Shown in pieces: positions 10,667 to 21,370 of a stretch of 64,000 nt of DNA (its first letter is position 1; each line of letters starts with the position of its first letter). A program made the translations under genes and the position numbers. The notes beneath the pieces were generated by a model that worked only from the letters and a program-made list of their open reading frames with translations, ran no database searches and was not told the DNA's origin. The DNA is from Laburnicola sp. R22_1 (lineage: Eukaryota > Ascomycota > Dothideomycetes > Pleosporales > Didymosphaeriaceae), in contig JACONQ010000009.1 of assembly GCA_014281115.1 (NCBI GenBank), positions 1,984,001 through 2,048,000 of the forward strand, read 5' to 3'.

Positions 10667-10975
10667 ATGCCGTCCTGGCCCCAATGGAACCCCTCCGCCA
10701 TCCTCAGCCCAAAACCACCCACACGCGATCCGCCGAACAACACGTGCGTCGGCACGACACTCCGAGGTCGCCGCTGCAAACACAAACTCGGCATGTACAA
10801 CCACAACTTCATCATGCGAAAGCTTGATAATCTAAGATACTTTGACCCGCAGAGGGTGGGGAGGGAGGAATTGGAGGATTTGTCGGCGCAGGCGTTTTGT
10901 GTGGTGCATGAGGGGCAGGAGGAGGGTTTTTTGAGGAGATGGTTGGAGCAGGTTAGGGTGGGGGGTGAGGGTTAG
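10667..10975 (+). CDS. Small Cys/His protein with CxGT module, 102 aa
   Basis: This is a single exon. The N-terminus has CVGTTLRGRRCKHK and, about 45 residues later, CVVHE, followed by LRRWLEQV. The same order (CxGT, basic run, Cys, Leu-rich middle, CxxH or CxxxH, RRW/EWR) is present in residues 23-85 of the 3475-4404 protein. The two look like paralogues of one short metal-binding-like module. After the stop, an acidic Glu/Gly-rich frame (10965-11189) continues in another phase. A frameshift that removed a tail is possible, but no splice path joins them. Function unknown. Confidence 0.5.
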   Translation: MPSWPQWNPSAILSPKPPTRDPPNNTCVGTTLRGRRCKHKLGMYNHNFIMRKLDNLRYFDPQRVGREELEDLSAQAFCVVHEGQEEGFLRRWLEQVRVGGEG

Positions 10976-11688
10976 GGATTTGAAGAGGAGGAAGCTTGTG
11001 GGTACGGTAGAGAGGTGGTTGGAGGGGGTGGTGGAGTTTGGAGGGGAGGAAGAGGATTCGGCTTTGGATGGGGAGGGGGAGGAGGATACAGAGATGGATG
11101 GGGAGGGTGAAGAGGTAGAGGAGGAGTTGGAGGAGGGATTGGAGGGGGGTGTGGTTGGGGAGGGTGAGAAGGAAGAGTGGGGTAGATGAAGGGGTGACTT
11201 GGGGTTGGGGAAGGTCAGGAGGGGATATTGGGGGGATGAGATGGTGGCGTGGTGGTTGGCGAGTTGTGTGAGGACTCCGCCTATAAAAAGTCTTGTTTAG
11301 TTTATAAAAGTACATGCTTTGGTTTCAAGTAGTCTATCATAAAGAATGAGTGATGCGAAGCACCACGATGCATATTTAGTGTGGCATGTCTATTGTGTCT
11401 TGACCTCACTCAGGATCTCTTTTGGTAATCTAGTTATACAATATACGTGCTCCTCTAGGCGACAAGTACAAACATTGTAAAATGGCGGTGGGAGAAATTC
11501 TACACAGTGCACTAGAAAATTCCAAAGCGACCATGTCTTCTATATATTTTACTGTTCGTTGACAATACTACACAATTCTGGAGCACTAATAAGGTTAGTA
11601 CACAAAATAGCCAACACTCAAACATCAATATAAAGTTCCCCTTGAACTCGAACTCTATAGCAGCAACAGTCTGCCAAAAGGTCCAACC
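10976..11688. other. Intergenic region
   Basis: Positions 10976-11230 are purine-rich on the plus strand and translate to acidic low complexity. Positions 11290-11640 are ordinary AT-leaning sequence. The stretch at 11640-11688 leads into the next start codon. I see no other gene. Confidence 0.4.
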
Positions 11689-12126
11689 ATGCTCCCCTTA
11701 AAGCGCGCAAAAACCACTATGTCCCAACCCACCGAACCCTCTCCCCTCCGCCGCCGCGCCAGCAAAACCGTCCACCGCATCATCGCCTTCTTCGAAGCCA
11801 AATCCGCCTCCGACTCCCTCGCCGGCATAGTAACAGACCTAGGTTACGGCGTTGGCCGCGCAAAAGGGAGTACTCAGCCGTTTCCCGCCTTCGACGATCC
11901 GAGCTTGACGCGCGGACGGAAGAGTAGGGATAAGATGGCGCATTGTATGTTGTGTTGTGACCATGATATTTGTAAGCATTTGAGACATACTTGGAAGCTT
12001 AGGGAGCGTGATAACGGCGGAGTGAAGGTGGAGGTGAAGTGTGAGAAGCTGAGGGGATGTCGGGCGGACGGGCAGGGGAATAAGGGGTCGGAGCCGGTGG
12101 GTGTGGACTGGGCAAAGTATCATTGA
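11689..12126 (+). CDS. Hypothetical Cys-rich protein, 145 aa
   Basis: This is a single exon; an internal ATG at 11719 (MSQPTEPSPLRRR) is an alternative start. The first 40 residues are basic and Ser/Pro-rich. The middle has an IIAFFEAKSASDSLAGIVTDLGYG stretch. The C-terminal half holds HCMLCCDHDICKHLRH and two more cysteines (KCEKLRGC), suggesting a small metal-binding or disulphide-linked fold. I do not recognise the family. Codon use in the first half (C-ending) differs from the G-rich second half. Confidence 0.45.
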   Translation: MLPLKRAKTTMSQPTEPSPLRRRASKTVHRIIAFFEAKSASDSLAGIVTDLGYGVGRAKGSTQPFPAFDDPSLTRGRKSRDKMAHCMLCCDHDICKHLRHTWKLRERDNGGVKVEVKCEKLRGCRADGQGNKGSEPVGVDWAKYH

Positions 12127-12161
12127 TTTGTGCACTGGTGGAAAAAGCATCGTTAGTCGTG

Positions 12162-12266
12162 CATGGATACAATTATCACGAACATGGATACAGTTATCAT
12201 GAGCATGAATGCAATTATCACGAGCATGGATACAATCATCACGAGCATGAATACAATTATCACGAA
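12162..12266 (+). repeat. 5 x 21-bp tandem repeat
   Basis: Five head-to-tail units of CATGGATACAATTATCACGA plus G/A run without gaps at 12162, 12183, 12204, 12225 and 12246. Each copy differs by one to three bases. The array lies just 3' of the 11689 gene and is not part of an obvious ORF. Confidence 0.9.
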
Positions 12267-12934
12267 TATATTAGAAACCAATGAAATATAAATTTCACTA
12301 CATATCTTTTATGAACAAAGTCACTTTCCTGCACTATAGACTGGTAAGAAGAAAGAATCTAGAAGAAATATAGCGGAAGAATGTAAGTAATGTGTGGCAG
12401 CTAAATGTACACCAACCTGGCAGCCTTTATAGTTATGTCGTAGGAATGCCTAGAGCTTAATCGAAAAATGGCAGATATGAAGTCCTACAGTATCTGGCTT
12501 CACATAAAAGAAGACTTTTCACACGTACTTATCTCTCAGCATCCATGGAATAAGATCGTTCTCTCACGTCTCTGCACGCATTCTCCTTTCGTATAGTTTA
12601 TTATTTCGCCGTTTTGATTACCATATCTATTAGACTCTGCTATTTTGAGCTGTGCTAGATCATACGCTGCTGTGCACCTAGGAAGAGACTTCGCAGAGAA
12701 TCTCTTTCATCTCATTAATCAATGTCATGCATGGTGAAGCTGGTTCAATTGTCTATGAATTATAGTATTTTTTTGCCTAATATACGGCTTAGTAGTCAGA
12801 TTGATACAAGCAGTGGCGCAGGATATCAAAAGATACGTCACTTTTCCCACAATATATAGCAAATATTCAAATTATTAGATTTCATTAGAAACTAAAGTTC
12901 AACCTCGATTGCTTCCAGCTCGAAACTGCTAATG
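12267..12934. other. Intergenic, no gene seen
   Basis: The sequence is moderately AT-rich, with no ORF over about 60 codons. It serves as 3' flank for the genes on both sides (convergent arrangement). Confidence 0.5.
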
Positions 12935-14087
12935 TCAGGTAATTCCAGCCTCGTTACGAGCCCGATGCCTCCTCTCACACATCACAAGATAACACTTCAG
13001 CACCAACCTCCACGCCTTCCAAATCTCCAAGAAAGTCTCCGAGGTATCAATCCAGCCCTGCAAGCTCATCTGAATCACATCCAGCATATTGAGAGCCTCA
13101 CCGTGAACCCCAACGCGAACAGCCCGATCCAACAAATCCATCACCTCAGTCGGCAGTCCCAAAATCTTCCCATCCTCGTCTTGCGGAAACCCGCCGTTGA
13201 CGTACTCCATAAACGCGTAGAGTAGACAGGTGAGCAACTCTTCGTAGATTTGAGAGGGCGATACGATCCGTATGTGGTCTGGACACGCGGGGTGCGTCTG
13301 TTTAATGTACTTTTCTATCTCGGTGAGTATGTTGGAGAGTGCGCCGTTAGGGGCTCTAAAAGCTGGGTGGTCGAGCTTGTAGCGAAACTTCGTGGTTACG
13401 AATTTATATGCGGTGCATAGAAGGTCCAATGCTTCATCTTGGTGGGTGTAAATGTCCTGGCCCTGAAACCCCATGGGGATCTTGATGGCTTCGGTGCACA
13501 GTTGTCAACAATCAAGCGATCTTCAGATTGATTGCCCAACTAAGCGCCAAAAGACCATAGAGAGGTCCGTGTTAGACCTGATCCAGTAATCAATCTGCCT
13601 ATCGCTTGATTGTTGACAACTCTGCTTCGGTGGGATCTAGGGGCGAGAGGTCGGGAGTGAACTTTGGATGTAGGGAGGTAAGGATGCCTGTTTGCGCGTG
13701 ATAGGCGTGCATGGCTTTGATTTCGTCCTCTCCTGTCTCGAAAATTGGAAAGGTTGGAAAAAATTCGGTGGTGATGCTGGGGGCTTGCTCCGCTGAGTGA
13801 ATATCTAGACCCTCGTAATATCCGTCCCAGTTGGCGAAATCAGCGTCCAAGAATGATAATGGCTCTGTCGTTGAGCTACAAGAGTCAGTAGATGAGCGGG
13901 AAAACGATTGATCATCAACCCCCTCGCTCTCATCTCCGGCTTCTCCTTTGCTGTTGGTTGACATATTTAACTTCTGAATAGAAGAATTCATAAAGCAGAC
14001 TATAGGCATGCCAGAGTTATACTTCAGACGGATGTACAATGTACAGCCCGCCATTAGGCTCAAGGAAAGTCCTAGTAGATCGCTCAT
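12935..14087 (-). pseudogene. Hypothetical gene split by a 128-bp MITE
   Basis: Two minus-strand ORFs, 13599-14087 (N-terminal half, 162 codons) and 12935-13474 (C-terminal half, 179 codons), are separated by the insertion at 13497-13624. Removing the element plus one copy of its 8-bp target duplication fuses the two frames exactly. The reading becomes DPTEA then IKIPMGFQG, without a stop, giving about 320 residues. The N-terminal half is acidic and Ser-rich. The C-terminal half is helical, with a Leu/Tyr/Trp-rich core reminiscent of the effector region of fungal transcription factors, but no Zn2Cys6 finger is visible. Inside the element the frame meets a TAG within about ten codons. Unless the element is spliced out, only a truncated N-terminal protein can be made. 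The start could be 14087 or the internal MSTNSKGE methionine. Confidence 0.65.
13497..13624. mobile_element. hAT-type MITE with 8-bp TSD
   Basis: The 128-bp element begins CACAGTTGTCAAC and ends GTTGACAACTCTG. Its terminal inverted repeats match over about 37 bp with four mismatches. It is flanked by a perfect 8-bp direct duplication, CTTCGGTG, at 13489-13496 and 13625-13632. An 8-bp duplication and CA...TG ends are characteristic of hAT-superfamily elements. It carries no ORF, so it is a non-autonomous derivative. No second copy is visible in the window. Confidence 0.85.
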
Positions 14088-14754
14088 GCTTGATGCTGTG
14101 TCTCGCCTTTGATCGAGAAATGTCTTGTCTGAGATTGTGTTGTTGTGTTTTGATCCGAGACAAGAGATTCGAAGGGGGAGTTATAGGTGTAGTTGAGCAT
14201 TGTGCGGCGAAAAGGTTAGATTAATATACAATGCTGGTTGTTGGTCATGGTTCACTATGTAATTGAGTCAACTCGTGAGAAAAATCGCTGCACAATAATA
14301 CTATTGAGACACTGTCGACAATAGTCAGGCGGCACACACTATTAGACAGATAAAAAACTTCTTGGTCGAGCGGCCTGCCTTCATGGGAAGTTCAAGTTGA
14401 CTATAAACGGATATAAATGAATGAATGGAGAGTTCGACCGGCTTAGAGTGTCCATTTCTCGCATTCAAGCCTACGACCTATTTGGTGAGATAGCATGATC
14501 GTTAGCTCGAACAGCATTCAAAGACACTGAAAATCAGACTTGTTAATCTCGAATAATCTCATTCAGACGCGCGACTTCAAGAAGGCGCCGTGAGCTCCCC
14601 GTCGGATATCATACCGACCTCCGACGCTATTCCCAAACAGGAACATTGACGCCTACAGGGCGCGTTTGTGACTCAATCCAAACATCAAGTATATATGCTC
14701 CCGCACCCACCGCAAAAGCAAAATGTGAATTCAAAATTCCTAATCTCGCACAAA
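14088..14754. other. Intergenic between divergent genes
   Basis: This is the promoter region for the leftward split gene and the rightward acetyltransferase. It contains the LINE-tail-like copy at about 14396-14427. No gene is seen. Confidence 0.5.
14396..14427 (+). repeat. Second copy of the CTATAAACGGATAT element tail
   Basis: The run GTTGACTATAAACGGATAT followed by AAATGAATGAAT matches the insertion tail at 6616-6649 with a few differences. A clear target duplication is not visible here; only AGTTC recurs on both sides. It is probably another severely truncated retroelement end. Confidence 0.5.
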
Positions 14755-15414
14755 ATGTCATCCGCGACCCTACCCCCACCCATCCCAGAAGCACAAACTT
14801 CCCTCCCGCTTGCAAAACCAGCCCCCACGCCACTATCCGCGAACCTCAGCACACAGGTCCACCATGCCAAGAACCTGCTGCAAGATCTCCCCCTGGCCGC
14901 ATCTTTGACAGAATTTATAAACGAAGGCTACAAAACCTCTACTATTTACCCTTCCAGCCACTGGGACTCAGGCATTACCCGCTTCGATACGCCCGACGAA
15001 ATCCATTCCATGCTCGGCCCGGACGGGTTAATTAGTGCCATCTACGCTGATGATGAACTCATTGCATCGGCAAGTGTTTCGCGATGGAACGGCGATATGA
15101 ACGGTAACGGCGAAGATGAAGGAGGATGGGAGATAAAGGCTGTCACATCGAAGAGCGGGTATTCGAAAATGGGACTAGTGGGGCGGTGTATAGATGCGAT
15201 GACGCAGGAATTGATTCAGCAAGAGGAACTGAAAGGTGAAGTGGAGGAGGAAAAGGTCGTTTTATGGGTGCATGCTGTTGAGGAAGTGACTGGTGGGTAT
15301 TGGAGAAGGAGGGGGTGGAGGCATGTACGGATGTTCGAAAGGCCGGTGGGATATTGGGGCAGTAAATATGGGTTTCAGTTGAGTGTTTTGGTGAAGGAAG
15401 TAGAATTCCGGTGA
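14755..15414 (+). CDS. GNAT-family N-acetyltransferase-like protein, 219 aa
   Basis: This is a single exon. I chose the ATG at 14755 (MSSATLPPP) over the in-frame ATG at 14668 because the extra 29 residues are low quality and the start then follows a short A-rich leader. The order of elements fits a GNAT fold. There is an N-terminal helix with a FINEGYKTS segment, then a central EIKAVTSKSGYSKMGLVGRCIDAM stretch in the acetyl-CoA loop position. C-terminal strands follow, with WVHAVEE and YWRRRGW. The loop sequence differs from the canonical Q/RxxGxG/A, as in many fungal relatives. Substrate unknown. Confidence 0.75.
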   Translation: MSSATLPPPIPEAQTSLPLAKPAPTPLSANLSTQVHHAKNLLQDLPLAASLTEFINEGYKTSTIYPSSHWDSGITRFDTPDEIHSMLGPDGLISAIYADDELIASASVSRWNGDMNGNGEDEGGWEIKAVTSKSGYSKMGLVGRCIDAMTQELIQQEELKGEVEEEKVVLWVHAVEEVTGGYWRRRGWRHVRMFERPVGYWGSKYGFQLSVLVKEVEFR

Positions 15415-15532
15415 GCTAGTAGCGATCAATGGGCTTGGTCTATGTCAACCGCTCTTTGGTGGTAATGTAAATACGATAGCAACTTCGTAGTTTCAATTTG
15501 ACGGAGGCTCTCGTTGACTGAGTGCTTGCCAT

Positions 15533-16830
15533 TTACTCTTCCTCGGCGACTTCCATCTCTTGTGGCGGCTTCCCAGGGATAAAGCAGTTGCGGCAGCTAC
15601 GAGTAGGTTAGCTCAATTCACATACACTGGTGTACACTAGTGTATGCACACCGGAAATCGACTTACCTGTCAGGGTATCCAGCCCACGGACTGTTCGGGT
15701 ACGGTTTACCACCAGAGGATGTCCACATGTTTACCGGAGCCGGATTTTGTCTAGCCTTAGGATTTACACCTACATCTATAGTAGCGTACAGCCCATCCTC
15801 GATCTTGCTCCCAATGAGCGAGATCTTCATGATTGGGTCATCACCACCCTGCTTGGCCATTTGGAAAAGGAAGTCTTGGGCATTGGTGGTCTGCTTCTGG
15901 GTGTTGGTGTTGTAGGGCGAAGTTTCTTCGACCTGTCCCAGGAAGTCCTGCTCGATGTAAAATTGGCCAACATGAGAGATGGTGCCGCCGGAAATGGTCT
16001 TGTTGGGCAGGAGAGTGGCCCCGTGATGAATGATGGCTCGGAGACGTAAGTTTATAAGCTTTTGGGAAAGTGAAGGGCGTACTTACTGTGCAAGTGGTTG
16101 GTGCGGCCGACGTAGTGACCTGGGATGAGTGTAATAAATTTTGCGGTACCGTTTGAACCAGTGGGTTGCAGGCCGCGGAGAGCGTTGCTCACCAGAGAGG
16201 ATGGACCGCCGTCGCCATTACCCTTGGCTTGCACTCCAGTATAGACTCCCTGATGCCGTCAGTTGATTCGAGCAAGTGGGTGTGAAAGAGTAGCAATTCT
16301 TACAGTAGCGTTTGCACCCCACATCTCGACATAAGCATCAGTGACTGGCTTACAAGTCGAAGTGTCGACGACATTGATGTCTAAATGCGTAACAGCGCCT
16401 TTCTCCCCAGTGAGAAGGTCCTGGCGGACTAGTTCACCAACGACCCCTATTCGTATTAGCTCATATGCAGTAGGTTGGCTCGATTCAACCTACAATATGG
16501 ACCCTCTGTTGCCTCAGGGTCGAGGGTACAAGCAGCCGCAGCGCCGTACTCGCCCTCCACTTCAGAGACATCTCGACGAACGAGATCTCCTTCCTTCGCA
16601 AAACCGGCGGCGACACGAAGCTCATGAAGCCTGGCCTCGCGCCTCTGATGTTGTTCCCTGACCCAACCGGTCTCGACAAGATCTCGTTTGCATGACTGGA
16701 CAGTGCGACGTTCGGGATGGTCGAGATGGGCTTGACGCCTCGAGATCTCCTTGTTGATGTTACCACCAGGATGAGCGAAGACTCCAGTTGCCAAAATGGC
16801 AGCCGCGACAGCTTGAGAGAGTTGAACCAT
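15533..16830 (-). CDS. Secreted intradiol ring-cleavage dioxygenase-like protein, 358 aa
   Basis: Five exons join in phase: 16494-16830, 16304-16446, 16087-16249, 15667-16036 and 15533-15596. The protein starts MVQLSQAVAAAILATG, a signal peptide. The catalytic-type domain contains TEGPYWVVGELVRQD, EMWGANATGVYTG and PGHYVGRTNHLH. Later come GGTISHVGQFYIEQDF and, at the C-terminus, SCRNCFIPG. Y163, Y206, H212 and H214 are the best candidates for non-haem iron ligands. By eye the usual DGRY tyrosine position appears to be Ala, as in other extracellular fungal members. The family opens catechol-type rings between the hydroxyls; extracellular members are linked to aromatic or lignin-derived compounds. 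It is a lone gene, not in a visible catabolic cluster. Confidence 0.88.
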
Positions 16831-17321
16831 CGTTATGGTTGAGTCTGCAGAACGAAAAAGTGTCGTTCCCGGTATGCGAAGGTACACATCATCCTCGGCG
16901 ACCGGCGTCTTCTATCAATTATATTCTTAACAAGAGTTCTGTGATACTGATTGAATTATGGGGCGAAGATCCTGCCACCGAGATGGAGACAAGGGTCATG
17001 CGGAGATTTCTCGCCCTTCCCCGTCTCGCATCATGACTTCGGAGATGGTACACGCCGCAACGGCTATCTCTAGATTGCTAGTAGCATCACAACCGTCATG
17101 ATAGGTCGTGTTGATGAGTGCGGGGTCGCACGTGCTTCGTATTGATTGAAGTCATCAATTAACTGCAGTACCGGTACCTATGTGTGCCCTTGGCATCTGG
17201 GGTACATGTAGCACTAACCAAGTTTGACTGGGTAAAGTGTCTCGGTATGGCAACGCGCATTCGGATAATTAACCGGTCTCTGCATAACGAAGATCTTGCA
17301 GATCCGGTAGTTGAAGACGTA
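16831..17321. other. Intergenic, promoter of the dioxygenase
   Basis: This is upstream sequence of the leftward dioxygenase gene. No domain-like ORF is present. Short ORFs over 17159-17498 are frame shadows of the candidate exons described next. Confidence 0.4.
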
Positions 17322-18287
17322 TTAAGGGGATGTTGGAGCAGGGCGGATGATGAGGGGTCGCGGTGTGAATTGGGATTGGAACTATTGAGTGTTAGTGCTT
17401 CAGGTGAGAGTGGAACGACTGTTGTCGGTGCCGGCATGCATTCAGCATCGCATTTCCTGCTTCGTGTAAATTACTTACAAAGGGTGGTTCTCCGTTGATG
17501 ATCTTGACTTTCAGTTGACAGGTGTGTTGCAACTTGCAGGCAGAGCGACATCTACGTGGTCAGTCCAACGGCAGCGCCCTCTATGTCGAGATTAAGCCCA
17601 ACCTAGAATAAACATACCGGCACGACCAAGCTCAAAGCCCCGATATTGAGAGCCGAAGTCGAAGGTGATATAGATTTTGTTCTCGCATGTACTCAATTGC
17701 ACCTTGCGTTGGACGCAAGATAGATAAGTCTGCTCCGTTATTCCGGGAACTCCTGCACCACAGTGAAGAACCTAGTGAATAGCTAACTGGTCTCTTACAG
17801 AGGCGTCACGGACGTATAATCTTGTATGAAGAGGGCGCGCCGTCAGTTCTCACTTCTAATAGCATATTCGTTCGCGCGTTCGATCTCATCCGACGTGTGG
17901 CATAAAGCGCATAAAGCGCAATGGCAGATAATACATTCCCAGCGAACAGGACATATTGAAAGAGGTGTTTGCGGCAGTTGGAGGGCGACTGGTGACGATG
18001 AAACTCACCAATGCCGAAGCTTGGAATGCACCCAGCCAAAACTGGCCTAGCGCGGAATGACAACTGCAGAGCCCGCGGGCAAACATTTCGTCATATATTG
18101 AAATCCTTCGCGAGTCAATTTCTGGATCATATTGGGATGAAACACCCCAGCGACTTACGATGATGCCAGCATTGGTGTTGGTCAAGAGGGCAGGTGTCAA
18201 GGGGATTGAGGATTCGCGAGGTCTCGCGAAACCGCGGAGGAACGGTAGCGGGGGCTCTCTGTCTTGTCTCAACCATGACCACACCAC
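17322..18287 (-). CDS. Candidate spliced gene, Cys-rich product (uncertain)
   Basis: Coding-like pieces on the minus strand connect through splice signals: 18159 upward (donor GTAAGT), 18009-18063, about 17614-17752, 17479-17551 and 17322-17381. The phase is kept across the 18063 and 17752 junctions. The joined product includes LSFRARPVLAGC, TYLSCVQRKVQLSTCENK, IYITFDFGSQYRGFELGRA and CRSACKLQHTCQLKVKI. The junction after GRA needs a weak GTTTAT donor; the stronger GTATGT gives an early stop. The first exon has no credible signal peptide. This may be a real Cys-rich protein with a mis-guessed 5' end, or a decaying gene. Confidence 0.3.
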
Positions 18288-18395
18288 TCATGCGACAACA
18301 GCCTCCTTTTCTCTCACAGAAGTCTTAACGCCCTCAGTATATTATCGCATTGAGTGTACTGGAAGCTTGGGAGCCCCGCTTACGAGCCGACGAGG

Positions 18396-21370
18396 ATGGA
18401 CAAACAAGTTCGCGATGGCCTACCGACCTACAATGATGCAACCGCATCAACTGGCAGGTGGCAATCTGTTTGCATAAATCGCAGACGAAGAAAGAGAGGG
18501 TTCCGTCTGATTGCTACAGCGTGCCTGGCATACCTTGCTTACTCTGCGTACCGGATCGCCAGCAACACCCAGAAGCCCAATAGCGCGCTCTCAGTAGAAC
18601 GACTGCACCAGGACTACGCTGTATGCGCCGCTCTTCGCAAAAAGCCAGTCGAAGCCGTTGGAACACGGGACCACAACAAACGCTGGATCCCGGGTACGAA
18701 GCCCCTTCTCATCCGTAATGCGACTATCTGGACCGGCGAGCCTGCGGAAGGCACATCGGAGCAGGATGCAAGAGCTGGTAAAGGGTGGTCGTGGATATCT
18801 TCAGACGTCTTCGTTGATAAGGGCTTGATTGTGCAAATTCGCCCTAACATACCATCTGGATCACTCCCTTCTGATACCGACATTTTCGAAGCGAATGGCC
18901 GTCTCTTAACGGCAGGTATTGTGGACATGCATACCCATGCAGGCTTATCAAGCGTGGGGAGCCTGCAAGATGACAGCAATGAAATGTCGACTGATATCAC
19001 GCCCTATGTTCGCTCCATCGACGGCATAGATCCCCTACAGCCTGAGATGGAATATATCAAGAGCGGTGGAGTAACAACTTCTCTGTTTTTACCCGGCAGC
19101 GGGAACAACATGGGCGGCGAAGCCTATGTTCTCAAGTTCGCCGTAGGCAGGAAAAACGGCAGAGAGGAGATCAGCCAGCAAGATATGTACGCCGATCCCG
19201 ACAGAAATTGGCGGTACATGAAGATGGCATGCGGCGAGAATCCCAAGCGAGTCTACGGAAAAGCAGGCGAGCGCGGACCTTTCAGCCGATTGGGAGAAGC
19301 GTGGGAGTTCCGACATGCGCTCGAGCAGGCGCAGCAGTATGTCAGGGACCAGGATGACTGGTGCGCTGCTGCTGATGCGATGGGCGCTGAGAGCATGACT
19401 ACGTATTTGAACCAGGATCTACAATGGGAATCCCTTGGTGCAGTGCTGAGGGGCCAGGTTAGGGTCAACACACACTGCTACACGATTCCTGATCTCGAAG
19501 CTTTTGTTCGGCACACGAACGAGTTCAAGTTCCGCGTGTATGCCTTCCATCATGCTCATCAGACCTTCTTGGTCCCTGAAGTATTGAAGCGCGCTTGGGG
19601 TGGAACACCTGCTGCTGCATTATTCGCCGATAACAGTAAGTAAGATCTTATGTTCTCGATTTACGATTTTTCGGACATGATACTGTATACTAACAATGAT
19701 TATAGTGTACTACAAAGTGGAAGCCTACACTGCGTCTGAACGCGCAGGCGCCATCCTCTATGCCCACAACATAACCCCAGCATACGTCTCTGACAACCCA
19801 GTTCTCAACTCCCAACACGTCGTCTTCGAAGCTGCAAAAGCCTACGGCTACGGTTTGCCTTACCACGCCGCCCTAGCTGGTGTCACATCCGCCCCAGCCG
19901 AGTTGCTAGGGTTAGGTGACCGTGTTGGCAAGATCAAGGAGGGCTTCGATGCCGACATTGTAGTATGGGATTCCGATCCTTTGAGTGTTGGAGCGACGCC
20001 CGTGCAGGTCTGGATTGACGGAGCAAAGCAATTCCAAGATCCGTATGAGCTGAAGAAGCCTGAAGCAGAGGCGATCATACCAGACATGAAGCTCGCAAAA
20101 GAGTTTAAAAAAGAAGAAGTCAGCGGCACCGTGGTCTTCACAGGCATCGCACACGCCTACCACAAGGAATCCGAAAAGTCTTTTAGCCACGAAGGACAAC
20201 AAGCTAACACGTGCACCATCTTCACAGACGGAAAGCTCACCTGCATGGGCCCCTGTACCGACGAAATCGCAACCGCAAAATCCAACAACCTACCCATCAT
20301 AAAACTCCAAAACGGCTACCTAACACCACCCATCACAGCCTTCGGCACCTCACTCGGCCTCGCCGAAATCGACGCCGAACCTGACACCCAAGACGGCCCT
20401 CCCCCCAAAGACTCCCTCGCACGCGCAGCCGACGGCCTCCTCTTCGACGGCAAACAACTCGCCCACGCCTTCTCCCACGGCGTCACACGTGCCATCTCCG
20501 CCCCCACCACCTACGGCATAGAAGCCAAAGGCATCAGCGCCGGCTTCCGCACAAACGCACAACACATCCTCGAACAAGGCGCCCTCTGGGCCGACGAACT
20601 AGCCCTCCACTACGTCCTCACACTCTCCGCAAAATCCGACTCCACACCCAGCATATCCTCCGCCGTCGCCCTCCTCCGCGCCAAACTCCTCGACGCCGTA
20701 AACGACAATACTACGCGTACCACCGACGTGCCCACCAAAGACGTCTACACAGAATCTTCGTACCTCCGACGCGTCGTCGCGGGCACGCTCCCGCTCGTCA
20801 TCAGCGTCCACAGCGCAGACACAATCTCGCAGATCATCCGGCTAAAAACCACCATCGAGTCTGCCATGGCCATCGCGCACACAAAATCCCCATCCCCATC
20901 CCCACCCACCCCCAAAACTCCGCATCATTCTCCTCGGCGCCGCAGAAGCCCACCTCGTAGCCCCCGCCCTCGCCAGCGCCTCCATCCCCGTCATCCTCGC
21001 CCCGCTCCACCCACACATGCAAACCTGGGACCAGCGACGCAGTCTCACCGGTGCGCCGTTGGTGAACGGCACGACGCTTAATTGGCTGCTTGATGCGGGG
21101 GTGTTGGTGGGGCTGAGTGTCGAGGAGACGTGGGAGACGAGGGATTTGGGGCTGTTGGCTGGGATTGCGTTCGCGAATAGTGAGGGGAGGTTGAGCTTTG
21201 AGGACGCGTTGGATCTGGTGGGGAGGAATGTATATGCTGCTTTGGGGGTGGAGGGGGCTGAGAGGGTGGGTGGGGAGGAGTGGGTTGTTTGGGAGGGGAG
21301 TCCGTTGGAAATCGGTGGTCGCGTCAGAGGTGTCAGCGGAATGGAGGGGAGGATGAGTGTGTGGCGGTGA
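18396..21370 (+). CDS. Membrane-anchored amidohydrolase (CE9-like), frameshifted
   Basis: Exon 1 is 18396-19635 and exon 2 starts at 19706; the intron is 70 bp with GTAAGT. After a basic N-terminus there is one membrane span (about 37-55: LIATACLAYLAYSAYRIA). The metal-dependent hydrolase domain has VDMHTHAGL (metal-binding HxH), VNTHCY, AFHHAHQ and YVSDNPVLN. In fungi such proteins are often annotated as carbohydrate esterase family 9 or imidazolonepropionase-like amidohydrolase; the substrate is not known. Frame 1 runs to about 20925. The conserved C-terminus (RIILLGAAEAHL, then WDQRRSLTGAPL to 21370) is one base out of phase. The shift falls in the (CCCCAT)n tract at 20886-20913 and no intron can explain it. 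This is either an assembly error or a recent frameshift that would yield an altered C-terminus. Confidence 0.8.
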
